A stretch of 64,000 bases of DNA from Bacteroidales bacterium (GTDB taxonomy: Bacteria; Bacteroidota; Bacteroidia; Bacteroidales; GCA-2711565). Below, piece by piece: positions 33,759 to 43,211 of the stretch. Location of the stretch: contig JANQLW010000075.1 in the NCBI GenBank assembly GCA_028280405.1, forward strand, positions 1 to 64,000, in the 5' to 3' direction. The position numbers and the translations under genes are program-made. The notes beneath the pieces are model-generated. The model ran no database searches. It was not told the origin of the DNA and was given only the letters and a program-made list of their open reading frames with translations. Numbering within the stretch: position 1 is the first letter of the stretch; each line of letters opens with the position of its first letter.

Positions 33759-36389
33759 ATGGATTTATTGAATCGATTGCTCTTTCGATTATTACTAGTG
33801 ATTTTGTTTATTTGTGCCGTTTCAAAGACGGAAGCTCAAATAAAAACTCCAAAAGAATTTTTTGGTTTTCAACCGGGATCTGATAATATGCTTTTTAATT
33901 ATCAGCCATTGATCGATTATTTAAAATACATTGATGAAAGATCTCCCCGAATGAAAATGATAGAAGTAGGAGAGTCCCCAATGGGAAAAAAGATGTATGT
34001 TGCTTTTTTCTCTTCCGAAAAAAACATTAATAATCTAAAAGAATTACAAAAAATCAACAAAGAACTTGCTTTAAACCCTAATTTAAGCAAGCCTGAACTT
34101 GATGAAATGCTTCATAAAGGAAAGGTCTTTATCATGGCAACTCTTTCTATGCATTCAAGTGAAGTCGCACCGGCACAGTCTGCACCTTTGATTGCATATG
34201 AAATCGCTACAACCCAAAACGAAGAGTTGCTTAAATGGCTTAATGATGTGGTGTATATGATGATCCCCAATCATAATCCCGATGGGATGGATATGGTTGT
34301 TGATCATTTTAACAATACAAAGAATGGGAAATATTCAGGAGGCAGAATGCCTAACGTATATCATAAATATGTTGGGCACGACAACAATAGAGACTTTGTA
34401 ACCCTGACTCAAAAAGATACAAAAGTTATAGCAGACTTATACACAAAATCATGGTTCCCACAGGTAATGGTTGAAAAACATCAAATGGGTTCAACAGGGC
34501 CACGTTACTTTGTACCTCCAAACCATGACCCTATTGCAGAAAATATTGATGAAGCCATTTGGAACTGGACCTGGATTTTTGGTTCGAATATGGCTAAGGA
34601 TATGACCCGGGATGGTTGTGCCGGTGTTTCCCAGCATTATCTGTTTGACGATTATTGGCCGGGGTCCACAGAAACGGCTTTATGGAAAAATGTGATAGGC
34701 TTACTTACCGAGGCCGCAAGTGTTCAATATGCCAAACCTATTTACATAGAGAAATCTGAATTAAGAGTGATTGGTAAAGGATTGGGCGAATATAAAAAAA
34801 GTATCAATATGCCTTTACCCTGGGAAGGGGGATGGTGGCGACTTGGAGACATTGTAAAATATGAATTATCCTCTACCTGGTCGCTTATAAAAACAGGCAG
34901 TATACATAAAAAGGATGTGTTGTTAAACAGAAATGTACTTTGCCAAAAAGAGGTAGCCAAGGGTAAAAACTTACCGCCATATTATTATATCGTTCCTGCA
35001 AAGCAGAATGATGATGGAGCTTTAATTGATATGCTAAACCTATTGGATGAACATAATATCTCAGTTTATAAAACCAATAAAGATATTATCGTTAATGGAT
35101 ACCAGGTATTAAAAGGTGATTATGTAGTTCCATTGGCACAGCCATACCGGGCTTTTATTAAGGAAATCATGGAAAAACAGAAATTCCCGGAAAGGCATTA
35201 TACTCCCGGAGGAGAAATGATCAAACCCTACGATATAACCTCCTGGTCACTTCCTATGCATAGAGGGCTAAAATCTATGGAAGTTAATGTAAAAACAGAT
35301 GCATTCTTATCAACGATAGATCAACTTAAGTTTCCATTAGTTATTCATAATCAGGCTGAAAATGATTATGAATATCTTTTATTGCCGGTAAGAAGAAATG
35401 ATAGCTATAAATTACTTTTTATGGCCGGGCAAGAAAATATGCAGCTTTATCGTGCTCAGGAAAAGGTGATGGTAAACGGAAAAATTATAAAACCGGGCGA
35501 CTTTTTAATTCCCTTCAAAAAGAAATATGAAAAAAAACTAAATGATATAATAAGTGAAGCCATTGTTAAACCATTCTTTATAAAAGAAAAAATCAAAGAT
35601 GGAATAGTTGAAATAAACCTTCCTTCAATTGCTTTGGTTGAAACTGATTTTCATGATAAGGATGCCGGATGGACCCGCTTCATTTTTGATACGTACCATA
35701 TGCCTTTTACAGTTTTAAAACCCGGGAATATCTCAAAAACTGATTTATCGCAATATAGTGTGATTGTATTTCCTGATAACAGAAAATCTCTATTAATGAG
35801 TGGTAAATATTCCGGTAGAGGAGGAGGGTATGATATTCCAAATGTTGACCCTCAATACATGAGGGGGATTGGGAAAAAAGGATTACAAAATTTGATGGGA
35901 TTTGTAAATAATGGAGGAACCATAGTATCATGGGGGCAATCAGCTCAGTTATTTATGGGTGTGCAAAGTATTAAACATAGGGATGGGAAAACAGAAGAAT
36001 TTCAACTTCCTGTAAAAGATATTTCATCAGGTTTGAGAAATAGCGGCTTGTATTGTCCGGGATCTTTGTTGAATATAAATTTAAAAAAAGATCATCCTTT
36101 GACTTATGGAATGCTTGATAAAGCAAAAGTATTTAGCCGTGGCCGGCCTGTTTTCTCTACATCTATCCCTTATTTCGATATGGATAGAAGAATAATAGGT
36201 TCATTTCCTGAAGAAAATATATTAGCCAGTGGCTATGTGAAAAAACAAAAACTTCTTTCCAATAAAGCTGCAATGGTTTGGATAAAGAAAGGAAAGGGGC
36301 AATTGGTACTGTATAGTTTTTATCCGCAATTCAGAGCCTCTACACCAGGAACTTATAAATTGCTGTTTAACGCATTATTTTTAAAGTAA
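33759..36389 (+). CDS. Secreted zinc M14-family carboxypeptidase
   Basis: An 876-residue protein with a signal peptide (LLLVILFICAVSKTEA). The peptidase domain spans about 40-340: zinc ligands H132 and E135 in MHSSE and H241 in EKHQMG, PNHNPDGMD and the general base E318 in LLTEAAS. The long C-terminal part (about 620-876) looks like a class I glutamine-amidotransferase-like fold (VIVFPDNRKS, NNGGTIVSWGQSAQ) often fused to these peptidases. It is expected to remove C-terminal residues from peptides outside the inner membrane. Confidence 0.87.
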   Translation: MDLLNRLLFRLLLVILFICAVSKTEAQIKTPKEFFGFQPGSDNMLFNYQPLIDYLKYIDERSPRMKMIEVGESPMGKKMYVAFFSSEKNINNLKELQKINKELALNPNLSKPELDEMLHKGKVFIMATLSMHSSEVAPAQSAPLIAYEIATTQNEELLKWLNDVVYMMIPNHNPDGMDMVVDHFNNTKNGKYSGGRMPNVYHKYVGHDNNRDFVTLTQKDTKVIADLYTKSWFPQVMVEKHQMGSTGPRYFVPPNHDPIAENIDEAIWNWTWIFGSNMAKDMTRDGCAGVSQHYLFDDYWPGSTETALWKNVIGLLTEAASVQYAKPIYIEKSELRVIGKGLGEYKKSINMPLPWEGGWWRLGDIVKYELSSTWSLIKTGSIHKKDVLLNRNVLCQKEVAKGKNLPPYYYIVPAKQNDDGALIDMLNLLDEHNISVYKTNKDIIVNGYQVLKGDYVVPLAQPYRAFIKEIMEKQKFPERHYTPGGEMIKPYDITSWSLPMHRGLKSMEVNVKTDAFLSTIDQLKFPLVIHNQAENDYEYLLLPVRRNDSYKLLFMAGQENMQLYRAQEKVMVNGKIIKPGDFLIPFKKKYEKKLNDIISEAIVKPFFIKEKIKDGIVEINLPSIALVETDFHDKDAGWTRFIFDTYHMPFTVLKPGNISKTDLSQYSVIVFPDNRKSLLMSGKYSGRGGGYDIPNVDPQYMRGIGKKGLQNLMGFVNNGGTIVSWGQSAQLFMGVQSIKHRDGKTEEFQLPVKDISSGLRNSGLYCPGSLLNINLKKDHPLTYGMLDKAKVFSRGRPVFSTSIPYFDMDRRIIGSFPEENILASGYVKKQKLLSNKAAMVWIKKGKGQLVLYSFYPQFRASTPGTYKLLFNALFLK

Positions 36390-36390
36390 A

Positions 36391-36537
36391 AAAGAGGTTG
36401 TCTAAAAAGTAAAGAAATGAATAAAATCTTTTATATTACACTTTGCGTAGCTTTGCGTTTTTCTCTGCAAAGATCTGCATAACAATCACTTAGATTATTA
36501 CGCTAAGAACCGCAAAGACTTTTTAGACAACTTTTTT
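36391..36537. repeat. MITE-like element with 20-bp terminal inverted repeats
   Basis: AAAGAGGTTGTCTAAAAAGT (36391-36410) and ACTTTTTAGACAACTTTTTT (36518-36537) match at 18 of 20 positions as inverted repeats. Inside are CTTTGCG and CGCAAAG in opposite orientation. It sits between convergent genes and touches the rho stop codon, so it also serves as a likely terminator. Its ends resemble those of the hairpin at 28347. Confidence 0.6.
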
Positions 36538-38177
36538 TATCCATTCATAGAGATTAAAAACTCTTCGTTGGTTTGCGTAAATTTTATTTTGTCTTTCAAA
36601 AATTCCATAGCTTCAATAGGGGTCATATCCGCTAAATGATTTCTTAAAATCCATACTCTTTGTAATGCTTCCTTATCGAGAAGCAGATCTTCTCTACGAG
36701 TACTTGAAGCCACAAGGTCAATTGCAGGGTAAACTCTCTTATTCGACAACTTACGATCCAATTGAAGTTCCATATTACCTGTACCTTTAAACTCTTCAAA
36801 GATCACCTCATCCATTTTACTTCCTGTTTCGGTAAGAGCAGTAGCTATAATCGTTAATGATCCGCCTTTTTCAATTTTACGTGCTGCACCAAAGAAACGT
36901 TTTGGTTTTTGTAATGCATTCGCTTCAACACCACCTGATAATACTTTACCTGAAGCGGGAGAAACCGTATTATAAGCTCTGGCTAAACGGGTAATGGAAT
37001 CTAATAATATTACAACATCATGGCCACATTCTACCATACGTTTTGCTTTTTCTAGAACGATGTTAGCAATTTTTACATGACGTTCAGCCGGTTCATCAAA
37101 TGTAGAAGCGATTACCTCGGCTTTTACACTACGTTCCATATCTGTTACTTCCTCCGGACGTTCGTCAATAAGAAGAATCATCAGATAAGCTTCCGGATGA
37201 TTGTATGCAATAGCATTAGCAACTTCTTTAAGTAAAACGGTTTTACCGGTTTTTGGCTGAGCAACGATTAAACCACGCTGGCCTTTACCTATCGGTGTAA
37301 ATAAATCTATAATACGGGTTGATTGTGTTTCACTTGGATGGCCTGTTAATTGAAGCTTTTCATCAGGAAATAGGGGAGTAAGGTAATCAAAAGGAATACG
37401 ATCTCTTACTTCCTGTGCCTGCCGACCATTAATCAATTCAACCTTAATTAATGGGAAATATTTTTCACTTTCCTTGGGCGGACGGATTGTACCTCTTACA
37501 GTATCACCCGTTTTTAATCCAAATAATTTGATTTGGGACTGGGATACATAAATATCATCGGGAGAATTTAAATAGTTATAATCTGATGAACGTAGGAAAC
37601 CATAGCCATCCTGCATAATCTCCAAAACACCTTCACTGGAAACAATGCCTTCTAATTCAAAAAGATATTCATCTCTTTTTGATTCAATTTCAGTTCTGGA
37701 TTTAAAATTTTCACGTTTCCGAAAATCTCCCTGTCTTCTGTCTCCTTTATTATCAGAAGAATTTTCTTTTTGAGGTTTTTGTTTTTCTTCTTTCTCTACG
37801 GGAGTAATATCCTTAACTTCTTTTTTAACTGCAGGAACTTCAGTTTCTTTTTTCTTTGCAACAGGAATGTCTTCTTTAGCTTTTTGTTTTTTGGAATCTT
37901 TTTCTTCTGTTTTTTCTGTTTTATGAGGTGGTTTTTCACCAGGAGTAACCTTTTCAGGAGTTCTGCTAATTCTGGCTCTTTTACCTCTTTGTGTTTTTTT
38001 GGTTTCTTTTTTTTCTTTTTCCAACACCTCTGTGGTAGGATTTAAGGCTTGGTAGTCTAAGATTTTGTAAATAAGGTCTTGTTTCAGTAGTTTATCAACC
38101 TTAGAAATATTAAGGCCTTTTGCAATCTCACGTAATTCGGAAACCAATTTTCCGTTTAATTCAATGATATCGTACAT
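36537..38177 (-). CDS. rho: Transcription termination factor Rho
   Basis: A 546-residue RNA-dependent ATPase that ends transcription. Residues 1-50 are the Rho N-terminal helix domain, and 180-250 the RNA-binding cold-shock fold ([14 protein letters not shown]). The motor domain has Walker A AQPKTGKT at 306-313, and RPEEVTDM and [13 protein letters not shown] later. Between residues about 50 and 170 is a long insertion rich in Lys and Glu, probably disordered; comparable insertions occur in Bacteroidota Rho. A 5' leader of about 115 nt leaves room for autoregulation. Confidence 0.95.
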   Translation of the reverse strand: MYDIIELNGKLVSELREIAKGLNISKVDKLLKQDLIYKILDYQALNPTTEVLEKEKKETKKTQRGKRARISRTPEKVTPGEKPPHKTEKTEEKDSKKQKAKEDIPVAKKKETEVPAVKKEVKDITPVEKEEKQKPQKENSSDNKGDRRQGDFRKRENFKSRTEIESKRDEYLFELEGIVSSEGVLEIMQDGYGFLRSSDYNYLNSPDDIYVSQSQIKLFGLKTGDTVRGTIRPPKESEKYFPLIKVELINGRQAQEVRDRIPFDYLTPLFPDEKLQLTGHPSETQSTRIIDLFTPIGKGQRGLIVAQPKTGKTVLLKEVANAIAYNHPEAYLMILLIDERPEEVTDMERSVKAEVIASTFDEPAERHVKIANIVLEKAKRMVECGHDVVILLDSITRLARAYNTVSPASGKVLSGGVEANALQKPKRFFGAARKIEKGGSLTIIATALTETGSKMDEVIFEEFKGTGNMELQLDRKLSNKRVYPAIDLVASSTRREDLLLDKEALQRVWILRNHLADMTPIEAMEFLKDKIKFTQTNEEFLISMNG

Positions 38178-38293
38178 GAATATTTGTTATTTGATTTTTC
38201 TTTTATAGATATTACAATTGTAATAGTCATTTGATTTGTTTTCTTTTTCTACGAATTGAAAATGAAAGTTTTTAAGGAAATGCGTTTATGCTG

Positions 38294-38301
38294 CAAATAT
38301 A
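38294..38301 (-). promoter_or_regulatory. -7 box for rho
   Basis: The reverse strand reads TATATTTG, about 117 nt before the rho start. A TTG lies 16 nt further upstream, a little short for a -33 element. Confidence 0.45.
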
Positions 38302-38441
38302 ATATATTCTTATATAACAATGCACAAAAATGTGTAAAAAAATAAATTTGTTATCACATATTTCGATAAATACACAAAAAATGGCTTTCTTTTTATAATA
38401 TTTTATGCTATAGATATGAAGAGTGAATAGCAGAGTATTTT

Positions 38442-38449
38442 TATATTTG
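38442..38449 (+). promoter_or_regulatory. -7 box for the DUF4293 gene
   Basis: TATATTTG lies 16 nt before the ATG at 38465. Its position inside the longer possible frame (starting 38423) argues for the later start. Confidence 0.45.
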
Positions 38450-38464
38450 CAAAAAATATTTGAA

Positions 38465-38935
38465 ATGATACAAAGAATTCAATCAGTTTATCTTTTGCTT
38501 GCTGCTATAGCAGTAGCTTTAATGACTGCTTTTCCGATTATGAGTTTTTATGGGGATTTACATACATTTAGTGTATGGTTAATGAAAATTGAAAACCTTG
38601 TCCCCGATTCAGACTTACCATATACGCATATGTCAACAATGCCTTTATCAGTTTTTACAGGTATCGTATTTCTATTAAGTATTTTTTCTATTCTTAAATA
38701 TAATAACAGAAAACTTCAGATGAAGCTGATAAAAGTAAATGTATTACTTAATATTATGCTCATCATCGGAATATTTTTGGTTTATCCAAGAATGATTACT
38801 GATGCGATTGCTGTTACTGAAGAATATAAAACTGCAGCTTTTTTCCCTTTGGTAAGTTTGGTACTTTTAATTCTGGCTTTTAGAGGTGTGAAAAAAGATG
38901 AAGAATTAATCAAATCGGCTGATCGTTTACGTTAA
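38465..38935 (+). CDS. DUF4293 four-helix membrane protein
   Basis: The chosen start (MIQRIQSVYLLLAA) is the conserved N-terminus of DUF4293. An in-frame start 14 codons upstream would place the promoter inside the gene. The protein has 156 residues with four transmembrane helices (about 7-24, 50-70, 83-100, 118-136) and a charged C-terminus. The family is nearly confined to Bacteroidota and has no known function. The stop overlaps the convergent phosphoesterase by 4 bp. Confidence 0.85.
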   Translation: MIQRIQSVYLLLAAIAVALMTAFPIMSFYGDLHTFSVWLMKIENLVPDSDLPYTHMSTMPLSVFTGIVFLLSIFSILKYNNRKLQMKLIKVNVLLNIMLIIGIFLVYPRMITDAIAVTEEYKTAAFFPLVSLVLLILAFRGVKKDEELIKSADRLR

Positions 38936-39429
38936 GTTCTTCTTTTTAAATCGAATACTTCCAAATCTTTGATAATATCTTGATCTATGGTAAAGCGTAA
39001 CATCGTTATATGCTTATGGAATCCTGAATTCCCGGCTGCTCCAGGATTCATATGTAAGATCTTCAGGTTTTGATCATTCATTACTTTAAGTATGTGAGAA
39101 TGTCCACTTATAAAAAGCTTGGGTTTATGCTTTAGCAATAATGCTTTAATCCCGGGGGCATATCTTTTGGGATAACCACCAATATGGGTCATCAATATTT
39201 TTACTTCTTCACACATAAAAATCTGAACTTCCGGACAAACAATTCGAATATCCTGCCCATCAATATTCCCATAAACAGCTTTTACCGTCTTAAATTCTTT
39301 TAACTGGTCTAGTATTGCTATATTGCCAATATCACCGGCATGCCAAATTTCATCTACATCCTTAAAAAAATCATAAAGTTTAGGATGTAAATATGAATGA
39401 GTATCTGATATTAGCCCTATTCTGGTCAT
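38932..39429 (-). CDS. YfcE/MJ0936-type metallophosphoesterase
   Basis: A 165-residue calcineurin-like phosphoesterase with the metal-binding series GLISDTHS (D-x-H), WHAGDIGN (GD), VYGNID (GN), LMTHIGG (H) and FISGHSH (GH-x-H), all present. Small family members hydrolyse phosphodiesters in the cytosol, and the natural substrate is not known. A decayed acetyltransferase piece lies just upstream. Confidence 0.87.
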   Translation of the reverse strand: MTRIGLISDTHSYLHPKLYDFFKDVDEIWHAGDIGNIAILDQLKEFKTVKAVYGNIDGQDIRIVCPEVQIFMCEEVKILMTHIGGYPKRYAPGIKALLLKHKPKLFISGHSHILKVMNDQNLKILHMNPGAAGNSGFHKHITMLRFTIDQDIIKDLEVFDLKRRT

Positions 39430-39474
39430 AACTTATAATTCTAATTTAAAAAAGCGAATTCCTATAGTAGGATT

Positions 39475-39561
39475 CTAATGATAAGCATCAATTTCTTTAA
39501 AGCCAAATTTGTTATAGGTATTTTGTGCTGCTTCCATCCAAAGATACGTATCAAGATACAT
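39475..39561 (-). pseudogene. C-terminal remnant of a GNAT acetyltransferase
   Basis: The reverse strand reads MYLDTYLWMEAAQNTYNKFG followed by FKEIDAYH and a stop. This is the C-terminal end of GNAT N-acetyltransferases (usual form MYLDT...A..LY.K.GFKEI..Y). A stop codon lies in frame just upstream, and the acetyl-CoA-binding part is absent. Confidence 0.55.
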
Positions 39562-39664
39562 CGTTTTATATTAAGTAATTACGAACTTCTTATAAAAGAA
39601 GCATCATTGATATCTTTAACAGAACTTACAATATTAATAAAAATCATTTGGTAATTGCAATTTA

Positions 39665-40540
39665 TTAACTTCCAAATTTATAAGAAAAACCAATTCCAAA
39701 TACTTCTTTAAATTGTACTCTTGGAGCTGCAATACCGGATTTATCTTTGATCAAAATATCATTATCATATATTAAGTTGGTAGCAATGTTAGTAGACAGG
39801 TATTTATTGATTTTCATATTTATAAATACTTCCCAGTTTACATCGATATATTCCGGATTTTCAAGATAATTTGACAATAATTGAAGATTGGTTTTAAAAC
39901 TTATATTCTTCATGATTTCCTGTTTCCAGTTTAGTTTAAGCATTCCTACAAATTCATATCTTGCTTTTTTACCAGCTTCCACACCATAAGCACCTTTTGC
40001 AGAAAGAGCAGGGTCATTCACAACAGTGATTTTACTTGAAACAGGAGAAAGAGACAATGCGAAAGATTCATTAGGCTTATAGTCCATACCAATTGCCAAA
40101 AGGATATATCCGGGGGCCATAAATTTAGAAACATGTACAGAATCATTTGGGTATTTATAACCTTTAGCAAATTGAGATTTAAAACTGAAGGAACCTGTAC
40201 AATACCATTTCCTCCCGGCCTTCAAACCTAAAGTAGAAGCATAATAAAGATTGTCATCACTTTTTCTAAGCTTGGTATCACTTTGTTTTATAATTCCATA
40301 TGCAAACTGGAATTTGTTTTCCCAAATAAGATTATTCTTTTTGTAATTAGCAAAAAAATGTAAAAAACCATTAGCAGCAAGAGAACTATTTCCTCCGGCA
40401 GCCCAATTTGACAGGGATACCTGAGAAAACCGTAATCCGTTCTCACCACCCAATTTCCATAATTTATCTTCTTTAGGGGTTTCAGCAAATAAGCTGAGAG
40501 TCATTAATAAAATGACCATTAGGCTAAGGGGACGTTTCAT
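39665..40540 (-). CDS. DUF3078 outer-membrane-type protein
   Basis: A 291-residue protein with a signal peptide (MKRPLSLMVILLMTLSLFA) and the DUF3078 opening WKLGGENGLRFSQVSLSNWA followed by AAGGNSSLA. The rest is alternating strands ending VQFKEVFGIGFSYKF, typical of an outer-membrane barrel. The function is not known. A degenerate paralogous C-terminus lies 91 bp upstream (see the pseudogene at 40632). Confidence 0.8.
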   Translation of the reverse strand: MKRPLSLMVILLMTLSLFAETPKEDKLWKLGGENGLRFSQVSLSNWAAGGNSSLAANGFLHFFANYKKNNLIWENKFQFAYGIIKQSDTKLRKSDDNLYYASTLGLKAGRKWYCTGSFSFKSQFAKGYKYPNDSVHVSKFMAPGYILLAIGMDYKPNESFALSLSPVSSKITVVNDPALSAKGAYGVEAGKKARYEFVGMLKLNWKQEIMKNISFKTNLQLLSNYLENPEYIDVNWEVFINMKINKYLSTNIATNLIYDNDILIKDKSGIAAPRVQFKEVFGIGFSYKFGS

Positions 40541-40631
40541 ATTGTTCTGTCAGTAATTATATATTTAAAATAGCATTTAGTAAATGCTCGTTTTTATGCA
40601 AAAATTCTGCCACAAATTTAGAAAATTCTTA

Positions 40632-40917
40632 CTAAAAATTATATACAATACCTACCCCAAATACTTCTTTAAATTGTACTCTTGATTCCGGATTTCCCTA
40701 AATATCTTTGAATGCTATATCTTTATCGTAGATCTGGTGTGTTTTTAAATTCGCTGAAATCATGCCCAGCGCTAAACCAGCAGCACCAAGTATCAGGGCT
40801 CATGCCTTTAATTAACCAAAGACGAATGATCCGGGTTAATAATGCTAACAAAACATCAGGCCCTTATTCTATTATAAAGTCTATTGCTTTGCCTGAATAT
40901 TTATTTAAATTTTCCAT
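40632..40917 (-). pseudogene. Chimeric remnant: MscS channel N-terminus joined to a DUF3078 C-terminus
   Basis: From the ATG at 40915-40917 the reverse strand reads MENLNKYSGKAIDFIIE, a stop, GPDVLLALLTRIIRLWLIKG, and, after a frameshift, LGAAGLALGM. This is the start of a small-conductance mechanosensitive channel with its pore helix. It then runs directly into ISANLKTHQIYDKDIAFKDI, a stop, and ESRVQFKEVFGVGIVYNF, which matches the last residues of the intact DUF3078 protein next door. Two stops and one frameshift make it non-functional. It explains most of the gap at 40541-41032. Confidence 0.7.
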
Positions 40918-41032
40918 AACTTATTTTATTTATTTCTAAATTAAATTTAAGAACAATCGGCTTAATAAGGCTTTTGTATTTAATAAAAAGGGAAGCACAA
41001 AAATTATTAATTTTACAGTAAATTTATCACCT

Positions 41033-42340
41033 ATGGACATTGTATTTTTAATTGTTGGTATTATCATCGGTGCCACACTATCTTTCTTTATCATTAAAAG
41101 TATATTTACTAAAAGAGAAATGCTTGAACAATCCGGTAAAGCATCATTAGAAAGCCAAATTCAGCAATTGAATACTAATTTAGATGAATATAAAAGCCTA
41201 AATTCAGCAAAGGATAATGATATACTTCAATTGAACCGGGAATTGAGTGAAAAAAAATCCGATTTAAATCATCTGAATGAAAAGCTAAAGGAGCAAAAAG
41301 ATGAATTAAACAAAATTCAGGAGCAATTTAAACTTGAATTTAAAAACCTGGCCAATGAAATTCTTGAAAATAATTCCAAAAAATTCTCTGAAGAAAATAA
41401 AACAAAACTTGGAGAATTATTAAAGCCATTGGGTGAAAAGATCAAAGATTTTGAAAAGAAGGTTGAAGAAACTTATGATAAAGAATCTAAACTCAGGTTT
41501 TCTTTAAAAGAAGAAATAAAGCGCTTGGAAGAACTTAATCAACAGGTAAGTAAAGATGCGGTAAATTTGACGAAGGCTCTGAAAGGGGATTCCAAGACCC
41601 AGGGTGATTGGGGAGAAATGATATTGGAAAGTATCCTGGAACAATCCGGTTTAACTTTAGATAGAGAGTATTTCAAACAATCTAACTTTAAAAATGAAGA
41701 AGGAAAAAATGTTCGACCCGATTTTGTAATTAAATATCCGGGAGATCGAAATGTCGTCATTGATTCAAAAGTTTCCTTAACAGCTTATGACAGATATATG
41801 TCGTCTGAGAATGAAGCAGAAAAAGAAAAGGCTATTAGGGAGCATTTATTATCCGTAAGAAATCATGTCAAAGGATTAAGTGAAGTAAACTATCAGGATT
41901 TATACGATTTGAACAGCCTGGATTTTGTAATGATGTTTATGCCGGTAGAACCTTCCTATTTGCTAGCTATGCAACATGATCCCAAATTATGGCATGATGC
42001 TTATAAGAAAAGGGTATTGATAATTAGCCCGACGAATTTAATTGCTGCCTTAAAAATGATTGAAAGCCTGTGGCGACAAGAATATCAAACTAAAAATGTA
42101 CAGGAAATAGCCAAACAAGTTGGCTTGTTGTATGATAAATTTGTTGGGCATATGGATGACCTGATCAAGGTTGGTAAGAAAATGGAAGAAGCTCAAAACG
42201 CTTATGAAAATTCGATGAAAAAATTATATACCGGGCCTGGAAATATTATTAAGAAGGTAAATGATATAAAAAATTTGGGAATAAAGACATCCAAAGAATT
42301 ACCCCAAAAACTAGTTGACAGGGTGAAGAATAATGAATAA
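41033..42340 (+). CDS. rmuC: DNA recombination protein RmuC
   Basis: A 435-residue protein: one N-terminal transmembrane helix (VFLIVGIIIGATLSFFIIKSI), a coiled coil to about residue 180, then the conserved RmuC domain (GDWGEMILESILEQSGL, VRPDFVIKYPGDRNVVIDSK, with the PD-(D/E)xK-like Asp...Asp-Ser-Lys). RmuC limits DNA inversions and rearrangements in E. coli. The stop overlaps the rlmB start by 8 bp. Confidence 0.92.
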   Translation: MDIVFLIVGIIIGATLSFFIIKSIFTKREMLEQSGKASLESQIQQLNTNLDEYKSLNSAKDNDILQLNRELSEKKSDLNHLNEKLKEQKDELNKIQEQFKLEFKNLANEILENNSKKFSEENKTKLGELLKPLGEKIKDFEKKVEETYDKESKLRFSLKEEIKRLEELNQQVSKDAVNLTKALKGDSKTQGDWGEMILESILEQSGLTLDREYFKQSNFKNEEGKNVRPDFVIKYPGDRNVVIDSKVSLTAYDRYMSSENEAEKEKAIREHLLSVRNHVKGLSEVNYQDLYDLNSLDFVMMFMPVEPSYLLAMQHDPKLWHDAYKKRVLIISPTNLIAALKMIESLWRQEYQTKNVQEIAKQVGLLYDKFVGHMDDLIKVGKKMEEAQNAYENSMKKLYTGPGNIIKKVNDIKNLGIKTSKELPQKLVDRVKNNE

Positions 42341-43106
42341 TGAATATCAAATAAAGGGTTTAGACTTGAAAAAAGATCAGTTAGTATACGGAACAAGGGC
42401 TATCATAGAAGCAGTTAGATCAGGAAAAGAAATTGATAAGCTTCTATTAAAAAAAGGGAGACAAAATCCTCTATATAAAGAGTTGATGCAATTGATTAAG
42501 GAAAGAAATATTCCTGTTCAAAATGTTCCGGTTGAAAAACTCAATAAAATTACAGTTAAAAATCATCAAGGAGCTATAGCTTTTATTTCATCTATTATTT
42601 ATCAGGATATTGAACAAATAATTCCCATGCTTTATGAAGAAGGGAAAACTCCTTTAATTTTAATACTGGATAGTATAACCGATGTAAGAAACCTGGGGGC
42701 TATTGCAAGAACAGCAGAATGTAGCGGAGTGGATGCGATCGTAATTCCATCTAGAGGATCCGCTCAAATAAATGCAGATGCGATCAAAACTTCTTCCGGA
42801 GCCTTAAATATTATTCCCGTACACAGAAGCCACAATCTTAAAGAAACGATAGATTTTCTAAAAAATAGCGGCTTGCAAATTATTGCCGCTTCAGAAAAAG
42901 CAAATAAAGACTATACTCAGGCTGATTTTAAAATGCCTACGGCTATCATAATGGGCTCGGAAGAAAGAGGAATTTCTCCAGAATATTTAAAAAGGACGGA
43001 TATTCATGTTGCAATCCCGATTTTAGGAACTATTGAATCTCTAAATGTAAGTGTTGCTACAGCAGTAATGCTTTATGAGGTAGTTCGACAAAGAAGTAGG
43101 GAATAG
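42333..43106 (+). CDS. rlmB: 23S rRNA 2'-O-methyltransferase RlmB (TrmH family)
   Basis: A 257-residue SpoU/TrmH methyltransferase. The N-terminal substrate-binding domain spans 12-90 (LVYGTRAIIEAVRSGKEIDK). The SPOUT domain has all three motifs: DSITDVRNLGAIARTAE, MGSEERGIS and SLNVSVATAVMLYE. It is expected to methylate G2251 of 23S rRNA. It is translationally coupled to rmuC. The second cassette block starts 30 bp after its stop. Confidence 0.9.
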   Translation: MNNEYQIKGLDLKKDQLVYGTRAIIEAVRSGKEIDKLLLKKGRQNPLYKELMQLIKERNIPVQNVPVEKLNKITVKNHQGAIAFISSIIYQDIEQIIPMLYEEGKTPLILILDSITDVRNLGAIARTAECSGVDAIVIPSRGSAQINADAIKTSSGALNIIPVHRSHNLKETIDFLKNSGLQIIAASEKANKDYTQADFKMPTAIIMGSEERGISPEYLKRTDIHVAIPILGTIESLNVSVATAVMLYEVVRQRSRE

Positions 43107-43211
43107 AGAATAATGAAGTTAGGATTTATATAACTGTTAGCGGTTATTGGAATGACACAGCATCATATTCAAAGCACAAAATAAACTATCTTTGAAAAAA
43201 GGATTTTTTTA

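Noticed and set aside
36391..36537. Insertion sequence
   Set aside because: There are inverted ends but no transposase frame in the 147 bp. It is called MITE-like only.
37770..38045. Plus-strand reading frame of 91 codons made largely of Phe
   Set aside because: It is the antisense shadow of the Lys/Glu-rich insertion of Rho; poly-Phe coding is the complement of AAA/GAA codons.
40712..40939. Plus-strand 75-codon frame
   Set aside because: It lies antisense to the MscS/DUF3078 pseudogene, whose protein matches are on the minus strand.
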